From contig NZ_CP017157.1 of the NCBI RefSeq assembly GCF_001729485.1, positions 5,704,001 to 5,768,000 on the forward strand: a stretch of 64,000 bases of DNA, in the 5' to 3' direction. Origin of the DNA: Streptomyces lydicus. GTDB taxonomy: Bacteria; Actinomycetota; Actinomycetes; Streptomycetales; Streptomycetaceae. The position numbers and the translations under genes were made by a program. Within the stretch, counting starts at the first letter, position 1. Each line of letters opens with the position of its first letter. Below the pieces are notes generated by a model. It was not told where the DNA came from and searched no databases. It saw only the letters and a list, made by a program, of their open reading frames with translations. Shown one piece after another: positions 34,652 to 43,460 of this stretch.

Positions 34652-35773
34652 GTGGACACTTCCGCCAGCAGCACCTCGGCTTCCGCACCCGGACAACCCG
34701 AGATGTCACATGAGGGATACGCGCGCTCAAGGCATTCGGTCTGGCTCGGCGCAGCGGCGTTGTTCACCGACGAGATCGGCCGTGTCCTGCTCGTCAAGCC
34801 GACCTACCGCACGCAGTGGCTGCTGCCGGGCGGCTGCGTAGAAGCAGGCGAAGGCCCCGATCAGACCTGCCGGCGCGAAGTCCACGAGGAACTCGGCCTG
34901 TCGATGCCACCGGGACGGCTTCTGGCCGTGCACTGGCTCGCGCCCGGGCACCCGGACCGCACCGAAGGAATGCCCTTCCCCGGCGAGGTCCGCTACGTGC
35001 TGGACGGCGGAACCCTCACTGCGCGAGACATCGCCAGGATGCGTCTGCCCGAGGACGAGCTGAGCGGATACGAGTTCCTCGACGCGCGGGCGGCGGCCGC
35101 GCGGATGACACCTGTCGACGCACAGATCATGCTGTCCGCGCTGCGCGCCCGCCTGGCCGGCACCACCGCCCACCTCAGCGGAGGCCGGCACGTCGGCCCC
35201 GTGCCACCCCTGGACCGGTACCAGGTGCACACCCGGCCCCGGGCCGGACGCGACTGGCCCTGGCACCCCGGCCGCGCCCCGGAAGACCTCCCCATCCCGC
35301 AGGCGTGGGGCTGGCTGTTCGCCCCCGACGGCCGGGTAGTGCTGGTCATCGACCCGGCAGAACCGTTGGCCATGCTGCCCGGCGGCACCGTCGAACCCAC
35401 CGACGCCTCACCGGAAGCCGCCCTGGTACGCGAGGCCGCAGAGGAAGCGCAACTGACCCTCGGCGAGGTGGAGCGGCTGGGCTGGGTCTACGACGCCACC
35501 GGGGAGGTCTACGGAGGGATCGGCGAGTGCGCCCGACTGCGACTGGCCGCGCCGATCACCGGGGCCGGGCCCTCCTTGGTTGATCCGGCCAGCGGGCGAC
35601 AGTTCGCCCGGTTGCTGGCCACCCCCAATCAAGCTGCCGCCCTCCTGGGCTGGGGCGATCAGGGCTATCAGCAAGCAGAGCAGGCGGCACGAATCGCCAG
35701 GACACGATGGGGGATCCCGCTCGCCGCGCCGTCACCGATCACGGAACTCCCCCCGAAGGGATGGCTGTCATGA
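34652..35773 (+). CDS. Second protein with two Nudix domains
   Basis: This 373-residue protein has a first Nudix box near residue 65 (GGCVEAGEGPDQTCRREVHE then ELGL) and a complete RExxEE core. The second (about 245) is GGTVEPTDASPEAALVREAA then EEAQL, which keeps REAAEE but lacks the final Gly. The second site may therefore be weaker. The GTG at 34652 has AAGGAG six bases upstream. It ends the operon, and its TGA overlaps an ATG that opens only ten codons. Its relation to the other double-Nudix gene looks like ancient duplication with divergence. Confidence 0.87.
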   Translation: MDTSASSTSASAPGQPEMSHEGYARSRHSVWLGAAALFTDEIGRVLLVKPTYRTQWLLPGGCVEAGEGPDQTCRREVHEELGLSMPPGRLLAVHWLAPGHPDRTEGMPFPGEVRYVLDGGTLTARDIARMRLPEDELSGYEFLDARAAAARMTPVDAQIMLSALRARLAGTTAHLSGGRHVGPVPPLDRYQVHTRPRAGRDWPWHPGRAPEDLPIPQAWGWLFAPDGRVVLVIDPAEPLAMLPGGTVEPTDASPEAALVREAAEEAQLTLGEVERLGWVYDATGEVYGGIGECARLRLAAPITGAGPSLVDPASGRQFARLLATPNQAAALLGWGDQGYQQAEQAARIARTRWGIPLAAPSPITELPPKGWLS

Positions 35774-35802
35774 GCACGTACTGCACCACCCGTAGGTCCT
35801 GA
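35770..35802 (+). other. Coupled 10-codon ORF after the last Nudix gene
   Basis: The ATG at 35770 overlaps the Nudix stop by ATGA, exactly as for true gene pairs upstream, but reads only MSTYCTTRRS before a stop. It may be the remaining 5' end of a deleted operon gene or chance. Confidence 0.3.
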
Positions 35803-36086
35803 ACGGCTGCCGCTGCCCATCTCCCTCTGCCCCGCCCGGCCCGGCCGGCACTCGGTGCTACGCCGTGTCACCCGAGCGTCACCGTGCACAGCTGTTCCGG
35901 CGCGCCCCGGGCCACCCACCACTGGGAAGAGCACCCCACCCGCGACCCTCCTTCCGGGTGAGCCCCTACTATCACTTGGCGTTCTCCGACGAACGCTGAC
36001 GCCCGCTGGGTCGTGCCCGCGGCCCGAGCCCGGCACGACGACTCCGCCGCCTGGTGATGGAGTCGAGCATGGAGGAGAGGAACGTT
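35803..36086. other. Intergenic region without a supported gene
   Basis: This 284-bp gap separates the Nudix operon from the glutamate-synthase-like gene. I see no gene, clear promoter or terminator hairpin. Confidence 0.45.
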
Positions 36087-37631
36087 ATGCGCGCCCGGAG
36101 CATCGCCACGGCCACCGCGACAGCATTGGCACTGGTGGCCGCCCGTGACCTTGTCCAGAAGAAGCACGCATTGCTCCGGAACTTCCCTGTGCTCGGGCAC
36201 GCCCGGTACCTGTTGGAGACGATCGGGCCGGAGCTGCGCCAGTACATAGTGACCTCCAACGACGAGGAGCGCCCGTTCAGTCGTGACCAGCGCACCTGGA
36301 TCTACGCGTCGTCGAAGGGGGAGAACAACTACTTCGGGTTCGGAACCGACAACGACGTCGAGCACGTGCAGGGGCACGCGTACCTGAAGCAGCGCACGTT
36401 CGCCGGCACGCTGCCCGACGTGCACGACCCGCAGGCCCCACTGCCGTCGGCCAAGGTGCTGGGCGGGCCGCGCGGGCGCGCCAAGGCGTTCCGGCCGGCG
36501 AGCGTGGTGAACATCTCGGCGATGAGCTTCGGTTCGCTCTCCGGCGCGGCGATCACGGCGCTCAACAAGGGGGCGGCGCTGGCGGGCACCCTGCACAACA
36601 CGGGTGAGGGCGGTCTCTCGCCGTACCACCGCAACGGCGGCGACCTCGTCCTGCAGATCGGTACGTCCTACTTCGGCTGCCGCAACGAGGACGGCAGCTT
36701 CAACATCGACAAGCTCAAGGACGTGGTCGCCGGCGCCCCGGTCAAGGCGATAGAGATCAAGCTCTCCCAGGGTGCCAAGCCCGGGCTGGGCGGAATGCTG
36801 CCGGGCGCGAAGGTGACCCCGGAAATCGCCGAGATCCGCGGCATCCCGGTCGGCAAGGACTGCGCCTCCCCGTCGCGGCACACCGCGTTCGGCGACGTCG
36901 ACTCGATGCTCGACTTCGTCGAACTGCTCGCCACCGAGACCGGCCTGCCGGTCGGGATCAAGAGCGCGGTGGGCGAGATGGAGTTCTGGCAGGAGCTGGC
37001 CACGCTGATGGCGCGTGGTGACCGTGGTGTCGACTTCGTGACCATCGACGGTGGCGAGGGCGGCACCGGGGCGGCGCCGCTGACCTTCTCCGACTCGGTG
37101 TCGCTGCCCTTCCGGATGGGCTTCTCCCGGGTCTACGGCGCCTTCGCCGAGCGGGGGCTGACCGACGACCTGACGTTCATCGCCTCCGGCAAGCTCGGCC
37201 TGCCCGAGAACGCCGCGGTCGCCTTCGCCCTGGGTGCCGACATGATCAACGTGGCGCGTGAGGCGATGCTGTCGGTCGGCTGCATCCAGGCGCAGAAGTG
37301 CCACACCGACAAGTGCCCCACCGGCATCGCCACCCAGAACCCGTGGCTGGCCCGCGGCCTCGACCCCACCTCGAAGGCCACCCGGGCCGCCGTCTACCTG
37401 CGCACCCTCCGCAAGGAGCTGCTGAAGATCTCGGCGGCCGTCGGCGTCGCCCACCCGGCACTCATCACGGCCGACGACATCGAGATCATGAACGGCGACT
37501 ACGAGGCCCGCACCCTGGCCGGCGTCTACGGTTACAAGGACGGCTGGGGCGAACTCGGCCCGCACCTCGCCGAGGAGATCACCGCACTGCTCACCGCCGA
37601 GCGGTCCTCCGACCGGAAGCCGACCGCCTGA
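36087..37631 (+). CDS. FMN-binding glutamate-synthase-family protein
   Basis: This 514-residue protein corresponds to the FMN-binding and central part of the GltB large subunit: SVVNISAMSFGSLSGAAITA, NTGEGGLSPYHRNGGDLVLQ, EIKLSQGAKPGLGGMLPG and the Fe-S/FMN region CIQAQKCHTDKCPTGIATQ. It lacks the amidotransferase domain, so it is not a complete glutamate synthase. An N-terminal hydrophobic stretch (ATATALALVAARD) could anchor it. I chose the ATG at 36087, which has GGAGGAGAGG upstream. Homologues are widespread as orphans of unknown reaction. Confidence 0.88.
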   Translation: MRARSIATATATALALVAARDLVQKKHALLRNFPVLGHARYLLETIGPELRQYIVTSNDEERPFSRDQRTWIYASSKGENNYFGFGTDNDVEHVQGHAYLKQRTFAGTLPDVHDPQAPLPSAKVLGGPRGRAKAFRPASVVNISAMSFGSLSGAAITALNKGAALAGTLHNTGEGGLSPYHRNGGDLVLQIGTSYFGCRNEDGSFNIDKLKDVVAGAPVKAIEIKLSQGAKPGLGGMLPGAKVTPEIAEIRGIPVGKDCASPSRHTAFGDVDSMLDFVELLATETGLPVGIKSAVGEMEFWQELATLMARGDRGVDFVTIDGGEGGTGAAPLTFSDSVSLPFRMGFSRVYGAFAERGLTDDLTFIASGKLGLPENAAVAFALGADMINVAREAMLSVGCIQAQKCHTDKCPTGIATQNPWLARGLDPTSKATRAAVYLRTLRKELLKISAAVGVAHPALITADDIEIMNGDYEARTLAGVYGYKDGWGELGPHLAEEITALLTAERSSDRKPTA

Positions 37632-37753
37632 CGCACCGGTCACGGCAGGCACCGCGCTCGCCGCTCCCCTGCCCGGAGCGCGCGCGGGGTGCCGGCCGGT
37701 GGCACCCTGGTCTTCCCTGCTCCACGAACAGCCCCTGCCTAGGTGATCAGAAC

Positions 37754-38512
37754 ATGAGCGAAAAAGTAAGATTCCCGAGCGTCGTCGGCCCCGAACTGGC
37801 CGGAGCGATCGACCTGCCGGACGGCGAGATCCGCGGCTGGGGGATCTTCGTGCACGGATTCACGCTCGGCAAGGGCTCGCCGGCCGCGTCGCGGGTCAGC
37901 AAGCAGCTGGCACGCGAGGGGATCGGCATGCTGCGCTTCGACAACCTCGGGATCGGGGACTCCGACGGCGACTGGGGGGACGGTTCCTTCACCGTCAAGG
38001 TCCAGGACACGATCCGGGCCGCGGCCATGATGGCGGAGCGGGGGACTCCGGCTGACCTGCTGGTGGGGCACTCGTGGGGAGGCGCCGCCGTCCTCGCCGC
38101 GGCGGCCGAGGCCACCGGCGTCCGCGCGGTCGCCACGATCGGGGCGCCGGTCGACCCCAGCCACGTCGAGCGACAGTACGACGCGGTCGTGGATCGCGTG
38201 CTCAGCGAGGGGTCGCACGAGTGGTTCGTCGGCGGGAGGACCCTGGTCCTCAAGCGCGCCTTCGTCGAAGACGTCCGCAAGGCCCACCTGCGGGACCGGA
38301 TCGGCGAGTTGGACCTGCCGCTGCTCGTCCTGCATTCGCCTACCGACAACACCGTCGACATCGCCAACGCCGCGGAGATCTTCAACGAGGCGCGGCACCC
38401 GCGAAGCTTCGTCTCGCTCGAAGGAGCAGACCATCTCCTGACGGCACGAGGACAAGCGCAGCGCGCCGCCCACATCATCAGTGCCTGGGCCGACCAGTAC
38501 ATCCACGGGTAA
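37754..38512 (+). CDS. Alpha/beta hydrolase, stand-alone relative of hydrolase-OsmC fusions
   Basis: This 252-residue protein has nucleophile elbow VGHSWGGAAV (Ser near residue 105), acid in LHSPTDNTV and His in LEGADHLLTA. The N-terminal AIDLPDGEIRGWGIFVHGFT and LRFDNLGIGDSDG resemble the hydrolase half of bifunctional alpha/beta hydrolase-OsmC proteins. The protein ends cleanly without an OsmC domain. Activity is probably esterase or thioesterase, substrate unknown. It is followed by the decayed dehydrogenase on the opposite strand. Confidence 0.85.
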   Translation: MSEKVRFPSVVGPELAGAIDLPDGEIRGWGIFVHGFTLGKGSPAASRVSKQLAREGIGMLRFDNLGIGDSDGDWGDGSFTVKVQDTIRAAAMMAERGTPADLLVGHSWGGAAVLAAAAEATGVRAVATIGAPVDPSHVERQYDAVVDRVLSEGSHEWFVGGRTLVLKRAFVEDVRKAHLRDRIGELDLPLLVLHSPTDNTVDIANAAEIFNEARHPRSFVSLEGADHLLTARGQAQRAAHIISAWADQYIHG

Positions 38513-38642
38513 CGGCCCGTAGGAGAGACATCTCCGTCAGTGAAGAGCTCGCGGACAGGTCCGGGGGTCTCCCGTGGAGCTGTCCGTTCTGCCTGCGGCG
38601 CGCACCGCCCGGCCGGGAAGGCCGGCCGGGCGGCTGCCCCGG

Positions 38643-39278
38643 TCAGGCTTCCTGGCCGGTGGCGGCGAGGACGATCTCACGGATGGTGACGTTCTGCGGC
38701 TGCCGGTAGGCGTAGGCGATCGCCTCGGCCACGGCCTGCGGGTCCAGGGCGCCGCCGGCGGACTTCTTCCATGCCTCGTAGTCCTTCTTGATCTGCTCGT
38801 CGCTGGTGTGGGAGAGCAGTTCGGTCTCCACGGCGCCGGGGGCGATGGTCACCACGCGGACGCCGGACGGGGCGACCTCTTCGCGCAGGTTCTCCGACAT
38901 GGCGTGGACGGCGAACTTGGTGCCCACGTAGGCGGTGTGGTTCGGGAAGGTCTTGCGGCCGGCGATGGAGCTGACGTTGAAGATCGTGCCGGTGCCACGG
39001 GCGAGCATGCCGGGCAGGACGGCACGGACGCCGTGCAGCACTCCCTTGATGTTCAGGTCGATCATCCGGTCCCACTCCTCGGCGGGCTGGTCGGCGAGAC
39101 GGCCCAAGAGCATGGCACCGGCGTTGTTGACGATCGCGTCGGCCGGCCCGAACCGCTCCTCCGCCTCGCGTACCGCGGCCTCGACCGCGTCCCGGTCGGT
39201 GACGTCGACCTGGCGGCACAGGGCGTCGGCCAGGCCGAGCTCCTGGAGCTTCTCCACGTCAGCGGGGCGCGAGCCCAA
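38643..39278 (-). pseudogene. Short-chain dehydrogenase missing its N-terminus
   Basis: The 211 readable residues carry the SDR core: AIVNNAGAML, FNVSSIAGRK, the YxxxK catalytic pair in AYVGTKFAVH and APGAVETELL. The TGxxxGIG cofactor-binding strand and about 35 residues that should precede it are absent. The frame runs straight into the head-to-head XRE gene remnant, which begins one base away. The only start is a TTG at 39278. The product could not bind NAD(P) in the usual way, so I call it broken. Confidence 0.75.
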
Positions 39279-39279
39279 C

Positions 39280-40173
39280 GGTGAGCTGCGGGACTTCTTG
39301 CGCTCGCGCAGGGCCCGGATCGGTCCTGCCGAGGCCGGTCTGGGTCCGGACGCCGCCGGGCGGCGCCGGGTGCCGGGGCTGCGCCGCGAGGAGGTGGCAC
39401 GGCTGGCCGGGATCAGCGTCGATTACTACGTACGCCTGGAGCGCGGGCGCAACCCGAAGGTGTCGGCGTCGGTGCTGGAGGCGGTGGCCCGCGCACTGCG
39501 CCTGGACGAGGCCGAGCGGGCCCGCCTGTTCGCCCTGGCCCGTCCCCGGCCGGGTTCGGCCCGCCGCCGCCCCGTGCCGCCGCAGCGGGTGCGGCCCGGA
39601 CTGCTGCGGCTCCTCGGTTCCCTGACCGACACCCCCGCCATGATCATGGGCCACCGGCTGGACGTGCTCGCCGCCAACCCCCTCGCCAAGGCCCTGTACA
39701 CCGACTTCGACGCGCTGCCGCACCGCGACCGCAACCTCGCCCGGTTCCTGTTTCTCGATCCCGCCGCCCGCCAACTGATCGCCGACTGGGACACCGCTGC
39801 CCGTGGCACGGTGGCGGCACTGCGCCTGTACGCCGGGCGCCACCCGCACGACTCCCGTCTGACCGAGCTGGTGGGCGAGCTGTCCGTGCACGACGAAGAC
39901 TTCCGCCAGTGGTGGGCCGACCACGACGTGTTCGCGTACACCCACGGCACCAAGCGCTACCGCCACCCCCTCGTCGGCGAACCGGCCCTGGAATACGAGT
40001 CGCTCACGCTGCCGGACGACCCGGACCAGGCCCTCTACCTCTACACGGCCGAGCCCGGCAGCCCCTCCGCGCACGCGCTGCGCCTGCTGGGCAGCTGGTC
40101 GGAGCCGGAACTCACCGCGGGCGGGGGCCACGCCCCGCACGGGGCGGCGACGGCGCAGCGGCTCCAGCCCTGA
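39280..40173 (+). pseudogene. XRE/MmyB-like regulator missing its start
   Basis: About 298 codons encode an XRE helix-turn-helix (GLRREEVARLAGISVDYYVR, LERGRNPKVSASVLEAVARA) and a C-terminal MmyB-type ligand domain (TPAMIMGHRLDVLAANPLAK, FRQWWADHDV). Homology begins at ELRDFLRSRRARI with no usable start codon in frame ahead of it; upstream codons are antisense to the dehydrogenase remnant. A GTG at 39370 could give a shortened product that keeps most of the helix-turn-helix, without a ribosome-binding site. These regulators often sit divergently beside an SDR gene they control, which is the layout that seems to have been deleted here. Confidence 0.7.
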
Positions 40174-40290
40174 CCGCCGACCGTGGTGGCCGCCGGGGCG
40201 AGGGGGCCGCTGCTGGCGCAGCAGGGCCGGCATGTCCTGGGCAGGTCCCGGCATGCAGGTGGCTCGTCCCCGCGGTACCGAGGCAGGCGG

Positions 40291-41081
40291 CTACCGCCTC
40301 TCCCGCTGGGCCGCCGCGACCTCGTTGAGGGTGCGCTCGGCGTCGGAGCCGCGCTGCGCCCTCTCCGCGAGACCGGGAAACTGTCCGGCGAGGGCACTGA
40401 GCACCCTCAACTCCAGCGGTGCGACGTTGACTTCGCACAGATCGCGCTCGACGGCCCGCACCACCCCGGCCACCACCTGCGCCGGGGAGACCATGCGCAC
40501 ACCGGTCGGCGGGGTGGCTCCCGTGGCGGCGAACATGCCGACGTCGCGTACGGCGCCGGGCTGGACCAGCGAGACCCCCACCCCCGTGCCGTGCAGGTCC
40601 TGGCGGAGGGAGAGCGCGAAGCCGCGCAGCCCGAACTTGGCCGCGCTGTACAGCGAGGAGTACTTGGTGGCCGCCTTCCCGGAGATCGAGCCGACGAGGA
40701 CGATGTGCCCCGGCCCGCCTCGACCATCCGGGGCGCGAGCGCGCGGGCCAGCATGACGGGGGCGCGCAGGTTCACGGTCAGCGCGCGGTCGATCTGCTCG
40801 GGCGTGTAGTCGAGGAGATCGCCGCTGGCGGGCACAGCGGCATTGGCGATCAGGATGTCCGTTTCGGGGACGGCCTCGGCGAGGTGGTCGACCTGGTCCG
40901 GGTCGGCGAGATCGGCGGTGACCGCTCGGGCACCGAGCTCGTCCGCGAGTGCCTCCAGGGCATCGGCACGGCGCCCGGAGAGGACCAGCTCGGCCCCCTT
41001 GGCGGCCAGTTCCCGGGCCATGGCCTGACCGATGCCACCCACGGCCCCGGTCAGGAGAACGGTGGATCCTGCGATGCGCAT
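40291..41081 (-). pseudogene. Short-chain dehydrogenase interrupted by a 1-nt frameshift
   Basis: The first part, from the ATG at 41081 (GGAAGG seven bases upstream), reads RIAGSTVLLTGAVGGIGQAM through ALAPRMVEAGRG. The family sequence then continues in another frame with HIVLVGSISGKAATKYSSLY, LVQPGAVRDVGMF and a normal C-terminus ending at 40291. Adding one base near 40706-40712 (a C run on the plus strand) restores about 263 residues. The catalytic SxnYxxxK lies after the shift. It is either a true pseudogene or a sequencing error in a GC-rich run. It is divergent from a TetR gene across a 22-bp palindrome. Confidence 0.8.
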
Positions 41082-41098
41082 GTGCGAGCCTTCCGGTA

Positions 41099-41120
41099 AC
41101 TGTTCGTTCGAACGAACAGT
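41099..41120. promoter_or_regulatory. 22-bp perfect palindrome, probable TetR operator
   Basis: ACTGTTCGTTC is followed directly by its reverse complement GAACGAACAGT. It starts 18 bp upstream of the dehydrogenase start and lies 117 bp before the TetR gene. TetR control of both genes is inferred. Confidence 0.7.
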
Positions 41121-41236
41121 ATGGAGGGTGGGTGCCCCTGTCAACGGCATCCCGTGCTGCCCGGCTTGATTGACGATCCCCACCGGTCGCAGCGGCCCCG
41201 ACCCTTCCCCCTTGCCAGGAGGATGCCGCTGGCACA

Positions 41237-41812
41237 ATGACCTCCATGTCCAAGCCCCCCGGAACCCGGCAGAGCATCATCGACGCCGTCCTGCGCATCA
41301 TCAGCGAGGACGGCATCGCCGCGGTCACCAACCGGCGGATCGCCAAGGAGGCCGGCGTCTCCCTCGGATCGGTCACCTACCACTTCGCGACCCAGCACGA
41401 GATGCTGCGGGAGAGTCTGCTGCACTTCGTCGCGGAGGAGACCCGGCGCCTCACCGAGCTCGCCGCCCAGTGCCGGACCGACGGCATGGACGCCGACCGG
41501 GCCGCCGCCACGGTCAGCCAGGTCGCCGGGGGGACACCGTTCGACAGCAGGCACATCGCCCCCTTCGAGCTCTACATCCAGGCCGGCCGCGACGAGCGGT
41601 TGCGCAGCGCGGCCGCGCAGAGCTTCGCCGCGTATGACCAGTTGGCCACCCGGATCCTCACCGGTCTCGGCGTACCGGACGCCGAGCGGCTGGCGAGCAG
41701 CGCCATCGCGCTGGTCTTCGGACTGCAACTGCGCAGCCTGGCCACCGGTCGGCCCGCCGAGGAGCTCGTCGACGCCTTGATGCTGCTGGCACGCGGGGCG
41801 CAGCACTCCTGA
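41237..41812 (+). CDS. TetR-family regulator
   Basis: This 191-residue protein has a TetR helix-turn-helix (about 10-60: SIIDAVLRIISEDGIAAVTN, RRIAKEAGVSLGSVTYHF) and a helical ligand domain. AGGAGG lies 14 bases before the ATG at 41237, rather distant; a second ATG three codons later is even farther. It is divergent from the frameshifted SDR gene, with the 22-bp palindrome between them. If the SDR is truly dead, this repressor may have lost its target. Confidence 0.9.
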   Translation: MTSMSKPPGTRQSIIDAVLRIISEDGIAAVTNRRIAKEAGVSLGSVTYHFATQHEMLRESLLHFVAEETRRLTELAAQCRTDGMDADRAAATVSQVAGGTPFDSRHIAPFELYIQAGRDERLRSAAAQSFAAYDQLATRILTGLGVPDAERLASSAIALVFGLQLRSLATGRPAEELVDALMLLARGAQHS

Positions 41813-41866
41813 CCCGGCGGCGCCGACCCCGGCCACGCACGGGCCCTACCGGCGGAGCCGGTCGCG

Positions 41867-42412
41867 TCAGCCGTTGTCGCCCTCGTCGCCCTTGTGGCTC
41901 GTGGTGGTCTTGGAGAAGCCGTCATGCCAGGCGGCCTTCGCCCCGGAGTCGCCGATCCGGTACACCTCCACGACGGCGCCCGATGCCACGCCCACAGCCA
42001 GCACCGCTGCCAGGATGCGGACGACCAGCGCGGACCGGGAGGAGGCGCGCCGGGTCCGTTCCCCGTGGGCGGCCCCCGCCGAGGCCGGCCCGCGGTTCGT
42101 CCACCAGATCAGCGTCGCCAGCACGAACAGGCCCACGGCCCAGGGGAGCATCCCGTCGCCGAGTTCGGTGTGCCTGCGGACCAGGGCGTTGCTGTCGACG
42201 TGCTTCTCCAGCCACTCGCCGGCCTGCGTGGCCAGCGGCACGCTCGCCAGCGTCACCAGGGCCAGCAGTGGCAGCACCATCCCCATGCGCCGGGCGGCAC
42301 CGGGCCACATCGCGCCGACCACGACCGCCAGTGCGCTCAAGGGAACGAGCACGACGACGAAGTGCACGATCAGGACGTGTGCGGGCAGACCGTTGACAAC
42401 GTTGAGGCTCAT
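41867..42412 (-). CDS. DUF2231 membrane protein
   Basis: This 181-residue protein opens GLPAHVLIVHFVVVLVPLSA, the DUF2231 hallmark with conserved histidines. It has four hydrophobic segments (about 8-35, 42-62, 88-105, 127-150). The C-terminal tail is polar and charged. Function is unknown. It is convergent with the TetR gene, and the two stops are 54 bp apart. Confidence 0.85.
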   Translation of the reverse strand: MSLNVVNGLPAHVLIVHFVVVLVPLSALAVVVGAMWPGAARRMGMVLPLLALVTLASVPLATQAGEWLEKHVDSNALVRRHTELGDGMLPWAVGLFVLATLIWWTNRGPASAGAAHGERTRRASSRSALVVRILAAVLAVGVASGAVVEVYRIGDSGAKAAWHDGFSKTTTSHKGDEGDNG

Positions 42413-42569
42413 CGAGGTGCTCCTCCAGAAGACGACCGTGAGCGTCGGGCTCGCGCGCTGTCTTCCCGCGCCGCCCGGTAGGGCGCGTCAGCCTGGCACA
42501 GGAAGCTCTCAGCTTCTTCTGAACCCGCGTCCCACCGGAGGCAGTGACTCCGGCCCCCCGACGAAGCAC

Positions 42570-42842
42570 TCAGCGACGCCGTCGGCCGCTGCTCCCCCGC
42601 GCCGCGCCGACCGCCGGATGACGGTACGGCGCGGGCGGTCCCATGGCGGAGACATCGGGGTCGAGGGCGAACGGGCTGCGGAACCAGATCGAGACACCGA
42701 GGCGGTAGTCGTACGAGTCCGCCGCCACCCCGGAAGCGGTGGCGGTCAGGCCCGCGAGCAGCACCGCGGTGCGGAGGGGGTGCACGGCCCGGTCACTGCG
42801 GCCGGTCGCGGCCCGTACCGCGGGCACGCCCTTGACGTACAC
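42570..42842 (-). CDS. Uncertain 90-residue hypothetical protein
   Basis: The frame is GC3-rich and contains a hydrophobic stretch (RTAVLLAGLTATASGVAADS) and a plausible folded segment YRLGVSIWFRSPFALDPDV. I recognise no family and see no good ribosome-binding site. It fills part of the 472-bp gap between the DUF2231 gene and the sugar-transport operon. It could be a gene remnant. Confidence 0.3.
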   Translation of the reverse strand: MYVKGVPAVRAATGRSDRAVHPLRTAVLLAGLTATASGVAADSYDYRLGVSIWFRSPFALDPDVSAMGPPAPYRHPAVGAARGSSGRRRR

Positions 42843-42884
42843 CTTCCACGAGCACGGTCCTGCGGGGACCCGGGGGTGCTCCGG

Positions 42885-43460
42885 TCAGAAGTTGACGGTC
42901 GAGACCGTGTACACGACGGGGTGCCCCGGCTCGTCGTAGCTGACCATGATCCGCTGGGCCGGGTGCGGTGCCTTGCTGTTGGTCGTCGTGCCCGCCCAGG
43001 GCCAGTCGACGCTGAAGTCCCAGCCGACCTGCGCCGCCTGGGCGGGCGGGATGGTGTGCCGGTCCTTCTTCAGCGCGGCGGTGCTGGTGCCGATGGCCGC
43101 GAGGTAGTGCTCCAGGCCCCACTCGTTCGTCCGGAACTGCACGAACAGCGAGCTGGTCTGCCAGGAGTTGGTCTCGTAGTAGTAGACCGGGGTGGAGCCG
43201 ATCGGCACCGGGACGTTGTAGATCCGCTGCTGGACCTTGGTGGGGAAAGCGTTGGTCAGGCCGGTGGCGGCGGCCTCGGCCTCCTTGCCCTCGCCGCTGT
43301 CGCGGCTCTGCTCGGCGGAGATGACGATGTAGCCGGCCGGGATGGCGATCAGCAGGAAGACGATCAGTGCCATCAGCAGGGGGCGGCGGCGCTTGGCCCG
43401 GGGCGGGTGGGCGGCGGCGAGGTGGTCGTCGTGCATGGCGTGGGACTCGGTTTCGGTCAT
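42885..43460 (-). CDS. Membrane-anchored protein of unknown function
   Basis: This 191-residue protein has a cytoplasmic polar N-terminus, one transmembrane segment (about 30-50: LLMALIVFLLIAIPAGYIVI) and an extracellular domain with no recognised fold (VPIGSTPVYYYETNSWQTSS, WGLEHYLAAIGTSTAALKKD). The start overlaps the ROK kinase stop by ATGA. An in-frame ATG eight codons later is an alternative. It is the last gene of the sugar-uptake operon and may assist the transporter, but there is no direct evidence. Confidence 0.7.
   Translation of the reverse strand: MTETESHAMHDDHLAAAHPPRAKRRRPLLMALIVFLLIAIPAGYIVISAEQSRDSGEGKEAEAAATGLTNAFPTKVQQRIYNVPVPIGSTPVYYYETNSWQTSSLFVQFRTNEWGLEHYLAAIGTSTAALKKDRHTIPPAQAAQVGWDFSVDWPWAGTTTNSKAPHPAQRIMVSYDEPGHPVVYTVSTVNF

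Noticed and set aside
41223..41240. Five-codon ORF (MPLAQ) overlapping the TetR start by ATGA
   Set aside because: The AGGAGG directly abuts its ATG with zero spacing, so it could not initiate there.
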